DNA of 64,000 bases from Steromphala cineraria (GCA_916613615.1 OU744725.1:12984253-13048252); one strand, 5' to 3'; shown: positions 49,601 to 59,513, counted from the stretch's first letter. Notes: generated by a model from the letters alone, not told the origin. A program made the numbers and translations.

Positions 49601-50554
49601 GAAAATTTGCTTGAAAAGTAAGATTTGTTGAAAGTAAATATTATCAACAAAAGACTTATTAGAGTTTGCTATCAAAATGTTTAATTCTTATGAATCCTTA
49701 GGATACATGTAAGTACTAACTAAATGATAGAAAAAACTTCATGCGCGAATTGAAATGCGTTAGGTCAATTTTATATGCTATACTATGCCAGTTTCCATTG
49801 GTAATCTTTGATAGTTGTCATAGTTAACATAATAATTATGTTGTTTTGAAATCTCATTATTGCTATTTGTATAATTCAAAGTCATGTATGCACCAGAGAT
49901 TTACTCAAAACTGTCGTTATTATTTTTTCATTATTATCACACTTTATAAAACCTTTAATACTTCAACAAACATAGTCATCAAGTTTCTTTTTGATTAAGT
50001 TAATGTATTTCATCAAAGTCATTTTCATAAGAAAACAATATCCATTTTCTTATCAATGTCAGTATTTTTTTAAACCAGATTTAGCTATATAAAATAAAAC
50101 TAATGCTTTATCACATCCTTTGAATCAACAATTTCTTAATTTTCAATAAAGTAATAATTCAGTGATTCAAGTGTTTTCATCATCAACCTATAATTTTGTT
50201 CAAGAATCTTATGCCATCACATTCAGATTGTTTTACTTCATCGCAGTGTTTTAACATCTGAATCATTTTATCTATAATACGTTTTCCTAAAAGTGAATAT
50301 TCCATCAAAGAATGTTTTGAAAGAATCAATGTCTTTTTTTCTTGCCTAGGATTTGAGAGTTATTACTCGCTCGTATAATTAATCTTAAGAGTCCCGTACG
50401 TATTTATAAAAACTAAATATATATATTTGTAGTAACGTAACAGGTTGATGTAGGAATGAAACTCACCACCTGATTGACCACCTGTTTGTCCATCTGATTG
50501 ACCGAAGTTCACCAGTAAGGCTGTTAAAGAACAGAGAAGAATGTGTGTCTTCAT
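34417..50554 (-). CDS. Secreted C-type lectin with PAN-like tail (gene 1, four exons)
   Basis: The exons 50554-50467, 42727-42553, 39481-39231 and 34667-34417 join in frame (765 nt, 254 residues plus stop). The intron phases are 1, 2, 1 and every border has GT/AG. Residues 1-20 (MKTHILLCSLTALLVNFGQS) form a signal peptide, followed by a short Gly/Gln linker. Residues about 31-171 form a C-type lectin domain, with an extra N-terminal Cys pair of the long form, the WIGLND core, a QPND loop and WQDKPC near the end. Residues 172-254 form a PAN/Apple-like domain with CAAHC, CDGF and a final Cys. Such proteins usually act outside the cell, binding glycans or proteins; the ligand cannot be read here, and QPN with WQD departs from the classic EPN/QPD plus WND calcium-sugar sites. 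The introns are 7.7, 3.1 and 4.6 kb and full of repeats. A paralogue lies at 60-61.6 kb on the same strand. Expression is unproven. Confidence 0.88.
34979..35063. repeat. Perfect 27-bp-arm hairpin in gene 1 intron 3
   Basis: The arms 34979-35005 and 35037-35063 are exact complements (containing TTCGACCATTATGTGGGT). The loop has its own inner pairing (TTGTCAAG/CTTGACAA). It is too short to be a usual TIR element with cargo. Confidence 0.9.
35210..35280 (-). repeat. Dispersed repeat fragment, inverted partner at 38390
   Basis: On the minus strand, TTGCCCGCGGTCA and AACTGGAAATGGTCAATTG match plus-strand 38392-38471 with gaps. The pair lies in opposite orientation 3.1 kb apart in gene 1 intron 3. 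Confidence 0.6.
38390..38472 (+). repeat. Dispersed repeat fragment, inverted partner at 35210
   Basis: TTGCCCGCGGTCACGTG, then TCTAAATCGACTCG, then AACTGGAAAATGGTCAATTG correspond to the minus strand of 35210-35280. The remaining intron sequence between the two is AT-rich with no gene recognised. Confidence 0.6.
39231..39481 (-). CDS. Gene 1 exon 3: C-terminal half of lectin domain
   Basis: The acceptor is attctgttccag, the donor CCAG|gtaaag. It encodes the WIGLND strand, the long loop with QPND, and three of the conserved Cys residues (QNC, KPC, YIC). The ending YICQWKP is followed by the phase-1 junction to the PAN exon. Confidence 0.9.
40380..40800. repeat. Probable dispersed repeat with (ATA)n, gene 1 intron 2
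   Basis: The stretch includes ACCAAGTTTTGCTGTAATAG, a phrase type common in animal retroelement tails, a (TAA)n run at about 40697-40712, and CGCGCC ... GGCGCAAT inverted bits. The boundaries are not determinable by eye. Confidence 0.4.
41448..41918 (-). other. 156-codon open frame of unknown nature in intron 2
   Basis: An ATG-to-stop frame with no recognised domain or signal peptide. It lies on the same strand as gene 1, inside its second intron. Its length is notable for this composition, but there is no start context or codon evidence. A remnant of a transposon-derived sequence is as likely as a gene. Confidence 0.25.
42553..42727 (-). CDS. Gene 1 exon 2: N-terminal half of lectin domain
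   Basis: The acceptor is ataaaccttcag, the donor GATGG|gtatgt. The first codon is completed as GAC (Asp). It encodes TCPVDF, GRCLLF, TWYEARDQC and an L-x-x-VDS strand, the typical start of a long-form C-type lectin domain with three Cys residues. Confidence 0.9.
42867..43620. repeat. Local direct duplication, copy 1 (holds an insertion)
   Basis: It matches 44720-45050. Shared stretches include TGTCACACTTTAGCGTATAG-like and GTACGCTCAAACATT near the start, and GAGAATATTCCGAGC with TGCGTCATC near the end. Copy 1 is interrupted by the element at 43028-43462. Confidence 0.75.
43028..43462. mobile_element. 435-bp TIR element with 9-bp target duplication (Mutator-like?)
   Basis: The terminal inverted repeats start CAGTCTGATTAAAATC and extend about 70 bp with mismatches, ending with a GGGGTTCGAACC-type segment. 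The flanks are an identical TTGTTTCAG at 43019-43027 and 43463-43471. The paralogous copy reads a single TTGTGGCAG at 44902-44910. Long inverted repeats with 9-bp duplication fit Mutator-like elements; no transposase is present. Related fragments lie at 47031-47165 and 48745-48935. Confidence 0.88.
44720..45050. repeat. Local direct duplication, copy 2 (unoccupied site)
   Basis: Collinear with 42867-43620 without the 435-bp insert. The stretch 44872-44910 aligns with 42989-43027 and ends in TTGTGGCAG where copy 1 has TTGTTTCAG. Confidence 0.75.
45849..46698. mobile_element. GGGGCAAAG repeat, copy 3 (reversed, truncated)
   Basis: It starts with GGGGAGACCAGGGCAAAGCG and continues as the reverse complement of 29335 back to about 28470. 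It breaks off at CACTCGGGGCAAAGCGGGG. It reads CTATTGTATGAC across the point where copy 1 holds the Crypton-type insert, giving a second unoccupied site. It lies in gene 1 intron 1. Confidence 0.88.
47031..47165. repeat. Fragment of the 9-bp-duplication element family
   Basis: TTAAAATAGAACGTGCTCCG, then GAGGAATAAAATTGTA, then ACATCCTCTCCGTTACG match the complement of 43462 back to about 43340. It is one end only, reversed. Confidence 0.6.
47236..48245. repeat. Inverted pair enclosing a tandem repeat
   Basis: 47236-47285 and 48195-48245 are diverged inverted copies (GTRCCCAGTC ... GTTGGACMGTGACG). Between them, 47420-47935 holds a tandem repeat. The units share ACTTGCTTCTCT, AAAGTTTTTAGAGTTAAACT and CGGCAAATTTT with about 210- and 134-bp spacing. 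This could be one larger element. Confidence 0.6.
48265..48419. repeat. 155-bp long hairpin
   Basis: The outer arms pair without mismatch over the first ~41 bp (including GAGTGTGATATCACTTATCT), then imperfectly, and again at CACGAGTG(G)C/GCCACGAGTG next to the tip. AGTGATATCACACTC recurs at 48626-48640. TTATTATATGC (48423) and GCATATAATAA (48689) form a further inverted pair, so the hairpin may be one edge of a ~450-bp element. Confidence 0.85.
48745..48935. repeat. Internal fragment related to 43176-43340
   Basis: It shares GCCAATCG, AGCTTTCGGTAT, ATCGCCGCTAA(W)CG, ACGATGTGATT and TGGGTTTGTCTGCGCTAA with the inside of the element at 43028-43462. The terminal repeats are not evident. Confidence 0.65.
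49488..49545 (+). pseudogene. tRNA-like fragment
   Basis: TAGCCTAATTCGTAGAG resembles an A box and CCGGGTTCGAATCCCG is a well-formed T arm/B box. Too few bases separate them for a full anticodon arm, and no acceptor stem closes. It is a truncated tRNA pseudogene or SINE head. Confidence 0.6.
50467..50554 (-). CDS. Gene 1 exon 1: signal peptide
   Basis: It encodes Met-Lys-Thr-His, then a hydrophobic stretch (ILLCSLTALLV), then NFGQSDGQTGGQSG, giving a likely cleavage near residue 20. The donor G|gtgagt leaves phase 1, which matches the exon 2 acceptor. The preceding sequence gcaaaATG has A at -3. Confidence 0.85.
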
Positions 50555-50588
50555 TTTGCAAACTGCGCTCGGCTCTAATAAAGTCAGG

Positions 50589-50594
50589 TTTATA
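50589..50594 (-). promoter_or_regulatory. Candidate TATA box for gene 1
   Basis: TATAAA on the minus strand, 35 to 40 bases upstream of the ATG. The implied 5' UTR would be only about 5 to 12 bases, so either the leader is very short or this is coincidence in AT-rich DNA. Confidence 0.35.
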
Positions 50595-51327
50595 ATTTAA
50601 CATCGGGGGATAATAATCAATTGACTTATGACCATGGTGAATAACAAAACATAAAGAAACAGTGTAAAATATGCCAATCCCTATCCTTAACGAACTGTAG
50701 AATACTAGTATCGTTCACGCTGAGGCGAGATTGTAAAGATTGTAAGGATGCTAAATAAATAAAGTCGCGATTCAATTGAAACGTTTTACTTTTGTGTTGA
50801 TAAAAATCAATTATTTGTCAAGGTATGGAAAGGTTCATTGATGCATTTCCTGTTGTGTGAGAAACGGTTGAATATAAACTGGTTTCAAATTTGATTTGCA
50901 ATTAACGAGTTGAAGTAGAAACTAATAAAAAATTCATTCCTCTTTGGGCATGACGCTAGGTACTGCATCTTTCAATCTTCCTTTATATCATGTTTTATTA
51001 TGAAAGTACTCATTTGAAATAAATGGGGAATTTAGCGTTAGCGTCTGTACTCATTGGTTCGTAAAATGTTGATTTTGAAATATCGCATTGCCTTATATGC
51101 CTGGGTGAATAATACAAACAGAACAATAATTAAAAAGGAATATATTTCACAAGAAAATAGTAAAATTTTGCATATTTGAAACGGATTTGAGAAAAACGTC
51201 ATATTATCAATTTTGGAGAACATATTTACAACGCACTGGCTAGACGTAAAGCTAAATTGTACCCCTGTACATGTACGGTTGAGATAATGACCTACAGCCG
51301 AGTGGTTATCGGATATAACCATCAAGC
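50595..51327. other. Upstream region of gene 1, nothing recognised
   Basis: AT-rich. A 147-codon minus-strand frame extends into the MITE at 51328 and is not a credible gene. Confidence 0.4.
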
Positions 51328-51620
51328 GATAAGTGTAAGTTAATGTTAAATCGATTATTTTGATAGTGTCAAAAATCTCATTAAATCTGAGGACAAAGTA
51401 TGAAGATTCACATAAAATCCATTGGCGGCCATTTTTTGTGAAAACCTTTAATTCATTTTGTGTAAGAAATAGGAATCGCATTGCTAAATTTTACGTTATA
51501 TATTTGAATTATTACTGCTCCAATTAGTTTAGATACATTGTCTTTCAATTGGAACCATTAATTTTCATTTTCCTGACATCACTTTATATTCCACCTAAAT
51601 ACGTGCTACTGCCCCTTTAA
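51328..51620. mobile_element. TTAA-bounded MITE, family 1 (left end missing)
   Basis: The interior from AAGTTAATG onward and the right end ACGTGCTACTGCCCCT plus TTAA are present. The left terminal repeat is replaced by unrelated sequence. Confidence 0.85.
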
Positions 51621-51943
51621 TACGTGATTCATGGTTAATGAGGTGTTTACGCCATGAACAATAAACTGAACCATTTAATCATGGGCAAAATGGTTATAAA
51701 AAAAATAGTTTACTTTGATTGGGTAAAAAAATGCGCTAGAAGATCGAAATACAGGAGGTCTAGTATAATAACAACTATTCAAAACACTGAATAACTTCAC
51801 ATTATGTTGATATAACTGATATTGCTCATCCGATATTCAAAATGAGTCCGAGTCAAACAATAAAAACAGATTCTCATTTCATACTTTTTACACTCATAAC
51901 CATAAATATTGTAAGACATTTTTTACAAAAGAACTGAATATGC

Positions 51944-52436
51944 TTAAAGTGACACAGAGTATCTTTCTTAAAATTTTATTTGGTTTTGATAAGCTACAAA
52001 ATATCTAATATGCTGATTGAAGTTCATATCTCATCACTGGACTGGCAAATATATCAATTTATGCATAATATCTCTAAAACCCTTTATTTTATGGAAAAAT
52101 CAAGAAAACGTTTAATATTCGAAATTATGCATCCAATCAATCTACCTATTATTTACAATACCTAATAAACACTATCGAATCGAATCTATCTTCCTGTCAA
52201 CTTATGACAAGGTTTCAAAATTACGTTTGGCGAATTTGCGTCCGCGGCTCGAGCCACATTGTCCGGTTTTCGATCAAAATCCCGACTCTGAATGGCCGTA
52301 TTTTCACTCTAATGTACTGATTGACCTTTAACTTGTTATTTTCAGTAACAGTTAGTGGTTCCCGATGTAATGACATCGATTTCAAAATTTGACATACATG
52401 TATGTGATCCTATCAACATACTCTGTGTCTCTTTAA
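51944..52436. mobile_element. TTAA-bounded MITE, family 3
   Basis: TTAA plus AGTGACACAGAGTATCTTTC on the left, CATACTCTGTGTCTCT plus TTAA on the right, 493 bp in all. It is non-coding. An internal segment (CATTGTCCGGTTTTCGATC) recurs reversed near 9498. Confidence 0.85.
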
Positions 52437-54274
52437 GGCGATTGTAAGTACACGAAGAACCCTTAGCTGAGCGAAATTAGAAATATTTTGAAACGTCGTC
52501 ATACATGTATGTGTTTTTGCAGCAGTCCTGTTTAACCTAATGGAGGCCTGTTTATGAATGGGCAGAAGGTATTGACTCAAGCATATGTTTTAAGAAAATC
52601 TTAGTATTGTTCTGTAAGTATCAAACCATATCAGTTTTACAATTGCCGTTAATTTTAAACGTTAATGATTATTCCTGTGGTCTTGCAATTTCAGTTAAAA
52701 CAACTTGCGGCCTTTAATGTCCATGTCGTCACTTAAAGCTATCGTTGACGAAGCGAATATCAGTTTTCATACGGTAAAAATCCTGGTATTGTTTCGTAAT
52801 TTAAATTTGATTTATGACAATACTTTAATTGTTGTCTTTTTGCACCGATTTGAGCCTCATTATTTGGAGCAAAGTGTTGATATATCATGGGTCAGGATGA
52901 GGCCATTGACAGTGTAATTACTTGTCAATAGAATGCTTTTCAATCTTTTCAATAATGGAGGCGTTATCGATGCAATAAAGCTATCGGATAAACTTGGTAT
53001 CCGATTTGCTCAAAATCTGATAAAGATGCAAATTAGGTCAAAATCCTAACTATTTTCCTAAACCGGTCGCTAACCATTGATAACGTCATCGGGAGTTTTA
53101 AGGTTTAGTGTTTTTTTATCAAAATAAAATATCGTAAACAAAATCTGTCAGGGTAAACTTATCACGCATTCGTATTTTAGAAATTATAGCTTGGTTATCG
53201 AATATCGAAGCATTTCAAGTCGTTTTCATCGTGTGTTTAAAAAATATAACGATATGCAGCTAACAATATTGGCTATCGAAAAAATATGTGCTTCAATTTT
53301 CGTGAATAACATCGGCCTAGATCGCTTTGACCGTGTCGGTTATCAACTTATCATCAAAAACAAATCATATTCTAGTGTTGGTACAGATTATCTAGTAGCG
53401 TAGTAACAAACGCAACAACCTCACCTTCGCAAATAGTCAACGTTTAGTCTAAGGATACCGTAACTTAACTGGCGTAACAACAATGACAATGCAGCTTTTC
53501 AAAATGCAGTAAGAGTTACTTCCCCTGTTGTAGCGACGTTGACAAGTGGATCTTACACATTTTGTGTTATAAACAAATACAATATTTACTCGTGCACTGA
53601 GAATCAAACTGAAAATGTTGATAGTTTGTAGAAGGCGTTTCTAACACTGTGAAAAAAATAATTAAATAAAGGAATATTTCTAGACTGTTCACAACTATAC
53701 ATCGCCGACAATATGACCTTCACTTTGGTTTATTGTGAAAGCAATTACTCCGCAAAATCTAGGTCAAACATATTTTAAGTAGGAATCATATTTTCGTTTA
53801 AACCCTTTTATTTCAACATGACATTATATGATAAAGAATTTATTAACCTCGTGTGTTTCCGTATCATTAATATCATATAATAGGAATAAAGATATATGTA
53901 TTATGCTCGCCAACCTGATCTAAAAAACATTTGAACTGAATCAAGTTGTGTTTTGCAGAACTATTTCATTCCTTCTATTTTCCTAGTTTATTGTTTAAAA
54001 CAAAAGCAATTTCAATTTCTCATGTTAATGTTCGAAACATTTTGTATTGCACCGACAAATATGTTAATTTCAGAGAGCTTAAAGCTTCATTAAAGAATGT
54101 TGAACTTTGGGATATTTCAGATGACTCGTGCGTCCCCAGGCAGTATACTTATCTTAAGATTTAATGATGTGTGATGAATCCACAATGACTTGATGAATCC
54201 CCGTAAGATAATCAGTATGCCACGTCGTCACTCGTCAGTCACTCAGCGGACAGGCAAGCAGGTACTGTAAAGTT
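52437..54274. other. Non-coding region, no gene recognised
   Basis: Short frames of about 70 codons at 52705, 53191 and 53946 have no recognisable features. Confidence 0.4.
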
Positions 54275-54590
54275 ACCTCTATCGTTTTCGATTGTTTTCA
54301 TTGAGAAATATAATGCGTTGGTGTTTGTTTTGTACAAATTGAAAGTTCATTTAAAAGACATGCTATAAGACTAAGCATTACACATTTTTATTTTGGTACC
54401 CCACTATACGAACAAATTCAAATACCTCTATCGTTTTCGATGGTTTTCATGGAGTAACATAATGCGTTGATGTTTAATTTGTTTTCATGGTTTTGTCCTA
54501 ATTGAAAGTTCATTTTAAGATATCATGCAATTAGACGTTAGCTTTAGATATTTTTTATTTTTGGTACCCCACAATACGAACAAATTTAAT
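54275..54590. repeat. Tandem duplication, ~150-165 bp unit, 2 copies
   Basis: Units start with ACCTCTATCGTTTTCGAT at 54275 and 54424. Both end with TTGGTACCCCAC(T/A)ATACGAACAAATT. Confidence 0.9.
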
Positions 54591-55785
54591 TTTCGGGTCG
54601 GTGATTTTATATGCTTGATACATTTACAATACACACACGATTGTGTATATTTCCCAAATAGATTGTAATCTAGGATATATTTGTTTGTGTCTAAAAGGAT
54701 GAGAATTTAGTAATTCTTATCAAGTGAGTAGGTTTACTTTTAACTTAATTGCAAAGACAATATGCGAACATGATGTACATTTACTTTTGTTTTTACATCC
54801 AGCGTTTCCATATTTATGCAAGAAGGTCTTAATCAAACTTATTCCCCGTTATGGAAACTCTAATATCCATAACATGATAACATAATTGATTCTGTGCGTA
54901 AATTTACTTAAGTTGCCATGTAACTGCATGTAAAAGAAAAGAGTAACTAGATTTACTAGAATTACTATATTGTTTTCATAAAAAGGTAATTCTTTAGCAC
55001 GAGTAAACATACCCCGGTGATCCAGTAAGCACGTACGATCATATCTACGTAAGTCAATATATAAGGAGTAATCATGACCATTAAATGGTATCATCATAAT
55101 TCATCATGAACGAGAAATATAATAAACTTAGGAACAAAATGCATTTCTGAAATGTCAATATATTCTCCCACATGCAAACATGGTAAAAAAACATATCTAT
55201 ATACGTTGCATACGTGTTCTCTGACTGATAAATAATAGATGAAGAAACATGACTATGAGAATGTAAACAAATTTTTATTTAATCTTGTCAGTTATCTTTG
55301 TATTCTTTTATTTGTATCATAGCCGTCTTGTTCAGAAGCCGGAAACAAATCCGAATTAAATCCTATGGGCTTCTATTTTATTCCAAAGTGTGTCAAATGT
55401 TTTTTCTTTCTTCAACTATTTCAAGTCACTTGTTAATAGGGTATGCAGCAAATGCACAAAGCCAGCCGCACGGGGTTTTACGGCCAACAATTGAATGACA
55501 TAATTGCAAACTCAGTTATGTTACCTCCTTTGTATATTATATTCTAAACTACAGTTCCACTTTTCCTCTAAAGATATATTCAATAATACGCATAGCTGTA
55601 GATAGTAATAAAGAGTTTGGACTCCACGTCTCTTCTTTCACGAGAATGTAATTTCGTAAAAATCACTAAAATATCTCCGAAAATACTTATCAAAAAGTAT
55701 AATACATCATATTTCTTCATTCAATCCAATTTTCAAACATTTCCAAACATTATGAAGCTGAAAACAGCATTTTAATAGCATTTAT
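54591..55785. other. Non-coding region, nothing recognised
   Basis: No exon, repeat or signal could be supported. Confidence 0.4.
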
Positions 55786-55922
55786 GGAGGGGGGCGATTC
55801 TATTCAGGGGGGAGATTTTATTTCGTGAAGGGGGGAGATTTTATTCTGAGGGGGGAGATTTTGTAACGGTACAAAATCGCCGGGGGGAGATTTTATACCG
55901 GGGGCGATTTTATTTCGTGACA
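55786..55922 (+). repeat. G-rich interspersed repeat ladder
   Basis: Five G runs of 4 to 6 bases alternate with CGATTYTATT or AGATTTTAT (for example GGGGGGAGATTTTATT). In the middle is a small palindrome, TTTTGTAACGGTACAAAA. G-quadruplex formation is possible. Confidence 0.8.
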
Positions 55923-56090
55923 CCGGCTCTTTTCTTCACCACAAATATTGAATACCGCCGGTATAAATTTCTTTTACATTTGACATCACAAACATAATCC
56001 ATTTCGAAAACAAGCCGTCTATATGGAGCTCGGAAACATTATCTATTTTCGCTGTGGAATTGTTATCACGGTTTTAAGTTAAAATATACA

Positions 56091-56649
56091 TTAAAGATGC
56101 TGTATCATACTTGCAAGCGGTTCAGGATGACATTTAGCTATTGAGAAAAGAAATACATCACTTAGTAGAAAAATCTTTCGTCGAAATTTTGATATCATAT
56201 GTAGATTGTTTATTAAATCAACAATAACATACTTATTTCGACGCTCAAAGCACAGTGCCCCTCGCAGGAGGGCATAGCATTTAACGAACCCGCTTTCGAT
56301 GACGTAATCATTATGCCTCTAGGACTTACACCGTGTCTCAACTACCGTAAATGCGTTCGATGGGTATCAACTTTGACAGCAACGAAAACCTTATTCGGAG
56401 AAAAAGAAAATAAAATCTAGTTGAGTGCGACAAAGACAGTTTTCAAGCGTACATTTAGAAACCGGAAGTTGTGAAATGGCCACACTTGATTCGTCCTTAT
56501 GCCGTTTCGGTATTGTTTAGTAAATTATCTCCTATTTAATGAATTTTAGTCTGATTTTCTCAAGGTTGGTCGCTAAATTTTTCTAAAAATACGACGCATA
56601 CATTAAAAATACTTTTTAAAATATTGCAAATATGATACAGCATCTTTAA
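56091..56649. mobile_element. TTAA-bounded MITE, family 4
   Basis: TTAA plus AGATGCTGTATCATACTTGC on the left, mirrored on the right (GCAAATATGATACAGCATCT plus TTAA), a 22-bp terminal repeat with one mismatch. 559 bp, non-coding, about 380 bp upstream of the secreted-protein gene. Confidence 0.9.
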
Positions 56650-57031
56650 AAAACTGTGTAGTTCATTGTTTTCGAGTTATAAGATTGACCATGCGCTCCG
56701 GCTTGTGAAGTCGTCGCTACAGTCCAATTCCTAAAAATCATGTCAGAGAGAGATGTTAGCGCCAACTTCAGTTTAAGCATAATTACGCAGGTGTCATGAA
56801 TAGGAGTACTAACTATACCCACTACTATAATAACAATAAAGTTTACTTACACATTTGAATATCTTTTTTTATTTTTATTAAACTCTAATCGATCACAGCG
56901 TTCGTTAAAAAGTTCTAAATAGAACGTTATATATGACCCTTGAGGATGACTTTAGGTGTATAGGCAGTTTTTATGTTATTTGATATGTTATAAGTTTCAA
57001 ACGGTAATTCTTTATCATTTTTTCTTACAGA

Positions 57032-58184
57032 ATGGCTGTTTCAACACCATTGGCGACCATTGCCCTTGTTCTTCTGTGCGCATACGCATGCGCAAGTGCT
57101 AGAATCTACAATCCGGGCGACTACGTGGAACAGAGGGTTGGTGGCCCTGTTGGCACACATGTCTATGACGTCATAGAACCAAATGATGAACTGAAGAAAT
57201 TAAACTTCAAGATGATCACGGCTGACAACGGGCTGCGTGCACACTCGGCTATATACGCCGGTGGCGATTCACCAACGGTCGACGTCATTGTTGCTGTAAC
57301 GCCGGTTTACGCCGACCCTTCTAAAACGTTTACCTGTCATTTGAAACTGCCTAAGGGGGAGGCGATCGAAGCTAGCGGGAAATTCACAGAATTGGCCAAT
57401 ATGCTCGAAATCAAAGGGTAAACCTCATAGCATTCCCAAAATATAAATCCACAAATGAGAAATTTTCATTTCTGTGGCCAATTTAAAAACAATAAGAGCA
57501 TGTGTGACACATGATATGCTACATTTAATAAAAGGGTTATGATTACTTTAAAGGTAAATTATTTACGACCTTCCTCAAATATTTAAAACGTTGATACGAC
57601 CGTATCATAAATACAAATGACTAATACAAACAATAAGACAAAGTCATCAACATCCCCCGCCAGAGTTGTTCTTATTTTAAATTAAGTCAGAACCTTCTCC
57701 TAAATACTCGAGTGTACTCAAAAATATCATGACACCAAACTCCGGAAAAATATTTGCGCGGTTCTGATGTTCGAACTCCATCAAGGTATTGATACCCTGA
57801 AGGCACACACAAAATTTGATGATCCTATCTTAAACGGTTACTGAGAAAAATTGGCTCCTTTAACTCGGACGGACGGACGCACGCACGCACGGACTGACGG
57901 AGCTCAAACCTATATCCCCCTTCCACTTCGTGGCGGGGGATAATAACTCGCTTTACTCAGAACCAAAAGCTCTTTGGTTCATTCAAAAGGAATTGTTACT
58001 CTTAGCCCCGACTTCAGTATAATTAAGTACCTTTCATTCATGTTTCAGACTGACAACAGGGTTCATCAAATGCGACCTCCCTGCATCTACAGCTGCCCCA
58101 ATCTCTTTGCACCTGGGCGTGGAGGGATCTAATGTTCTGGAGCATAGCCTGCAGGTCACCAAGATCACGGATGATGTTCAGTGA
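57032..58184 (+). CDS. Small secreted protein of unknown family (two coding exons)
   Basis: The exons 57032-57417 and 58049-58184 join in frame (522 nt, 173 residues plus stop). Donor GG|gtaaac and acceptor catgtttcag give a phase-2 intron. The ATG sits one base after a strong acceptor (tttttcttacag), so a non-coding 5' exon must lie upstream. Residues 1 to about 22 (MAVSTPLATIALVLLCAYAC) form a signal peptide. The rest has alternating hydrophobic stretches typical of beta strands (HSAIYAGG, VDVIVAVTPVY, ISLHLGVEG) and two Cys (FTCHLKLP, FIKCDLP) that could pair. I do not recognise the family; an Ig-like or other beta-sandwich fold is only a guess. Codon use and GC are clearly higher than the surroundings, supporting a real gene. 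Confidence 0.85.
57653..57940. mobile_element. 288-bp repeat with TCCCCCGCCA/TGGCGGGGGA ends
   Basis: The 10-bp terminal inverted repeat is exact. The inside has TACCCTGAAGGCACACAC and a GGAC/ACGC-rich stretch (57877-57902). It lies wholly in the intron of the secreted-protein gene. A diverged copy is at 63124-63452. Confidence 0.8.
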
Positions 58185-58361
58185 TTAATCAGGTGAAGAG
58201 ATAACCTGCATTATCAGAGCGCTTGATCTGCCTGAAGCATCATCTTCTGTCTCTCATTAAATCTTATCAATACGATTTGCTGTTTGTGATTTTTTGGTGC
58301 ATATTTTAACATCAACTGATGGCGACGAATCATTTTTAAGGTAAATACATTTCAGAAACAA

Positions 58362-58367
58362 AATAAA
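58362..58367 (+). terminator. Poly(A) signal of the secreted-protein gene
   Basis: AATAAA, 178 bp after the stop codon, in AAAATAAAGTAAC. Confidence 0.65.
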
Positions 58368-58758
58368 GTAACACAGGTACATACAATTGTAAAGAAATTG
58401 GGAAATGACATATTTGTCTATGAATATTTCGTTATGTTTATCCCTTAATTTGGTAGCTTAAATCGCTAGGAAATTAGGAAATATTAACAAACGGAGGAAG
58501 GCATTTTATATAAAAACATTCAAGGGTCTCCTTAAGACACACTTCAAGCTCGCATTTAACTTTTTATATTAATTATCTCACACAATAACTGTTACTTTAC
58601 ACATTGATAGGAATAGAGTAGGGTATATTAGCACACAAGTGTCTTTCCATCGGTATTTTACAGCGATACAGGTCCCTGTGTTTAGAATCTTATTTAGATA
58701 AGTCATAGTCATCCTACATACGCCAATCATATTTCAGACTTTCCAAATTCTGGGAGTT

Positions 58759-59498
58759 TTTTTTTTTTTTAAATGTTTTTATTGTTCCCATCATCACATT
58801 GTTATACAGTATTACAATATTACAGCATACATAGATATTATCATATCTCCAACTATATTCAGAGTTGTAATCCAATGATCATTCAGGCAAAAAAGGTTGA
58901 CCATTTTTTTTATGTAAGTGAATGTTATTATTTTTTATAGCAATAATATTTTCTACATTGAATATGTCTTTCAAAATAACCAAATATCCTGTAAGTTTTG
59001 GAACTTGCTGTTTGATGCTACAGACATGGATATATTTTTTGGCTGATAAGATTATATGATTCAATATTCTATCATTATAGACTGTTCCAAACCAAACAAG
59101 ATATTTTGTTATAGTGATTTTAGACTCTAAATGACTATTAATCCAAACTTCAAGATCATTCCAAAAATATTGTAAAACTCTACATTCCCAGTAGACATGG
59201 CAAACACTCTCATTCTCATTGCAAAAACAACAGGATAAGTTGTCAGCAAGTTTCATTTTAAACAATTCTTTTTTAGTATAAATAATACCATGCAAAAATT
59301 TGTATTGGAAATCAAGAAGTTTTACATCTTTTAAACCTGCTCTGTAACTCAAAAATATTCTATTCCAGTTGAGATTAACATCTGGAAAAGAAGTTTGCCA
59401 TTTGAGACAAACTTTTGGAATCTCTTCACTAGAAATTAAAGTGTCATAAAACATTCTGGATCCCTTACATGATTTTAATAAATTTGAGTGATGACTGA
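58759..59498 (-). mobile_element. 5'-truncated non-LTR retrotransposon, 15-bp target duplication
   Basis: 740 bp on the minus strand. A poly(A) tail (run of T on the plus strand from 58759) marks its 3' end. CAAATTCTGGGAGTT occurs identically at 58744-58758 and 59499-59513. The sequence is open from the truncation point to the ORF2 stop. Confidence 0.92.
58879..59498 (-). pseudogene. C-terminal part of LINE ORF2 (after the RT domain)
   Basis: About 206 codons are open up to the stop at 58879; the reverse transcriptase and endonuclease are missing through 5' truncation. The fragment has an HHSNLLKSCKGSRMFYD start and a knuckle-like CCFCNENESVCHVYWEC, followed by W residues, as in the post-RT region (zf-RVT type) of L1/Tx1-like and related elements. 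No stop or frameshift is seen inside, which with the perfect target duplication suggests a young insertion. It cannot move by itself. The exact LINE clade is not determined. Confidence 0.8.
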
Positions 59499-59513
59499 CA
59501 AATTCTGGGAGTT

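Noticed and set aside
57877..57902. GGAC/ACGC run as an independent microsatellite
   Set aside because: It is the internal part of the 288-bp repeat with TCCCCCGCCA ends and recurs in the copy at 63124.
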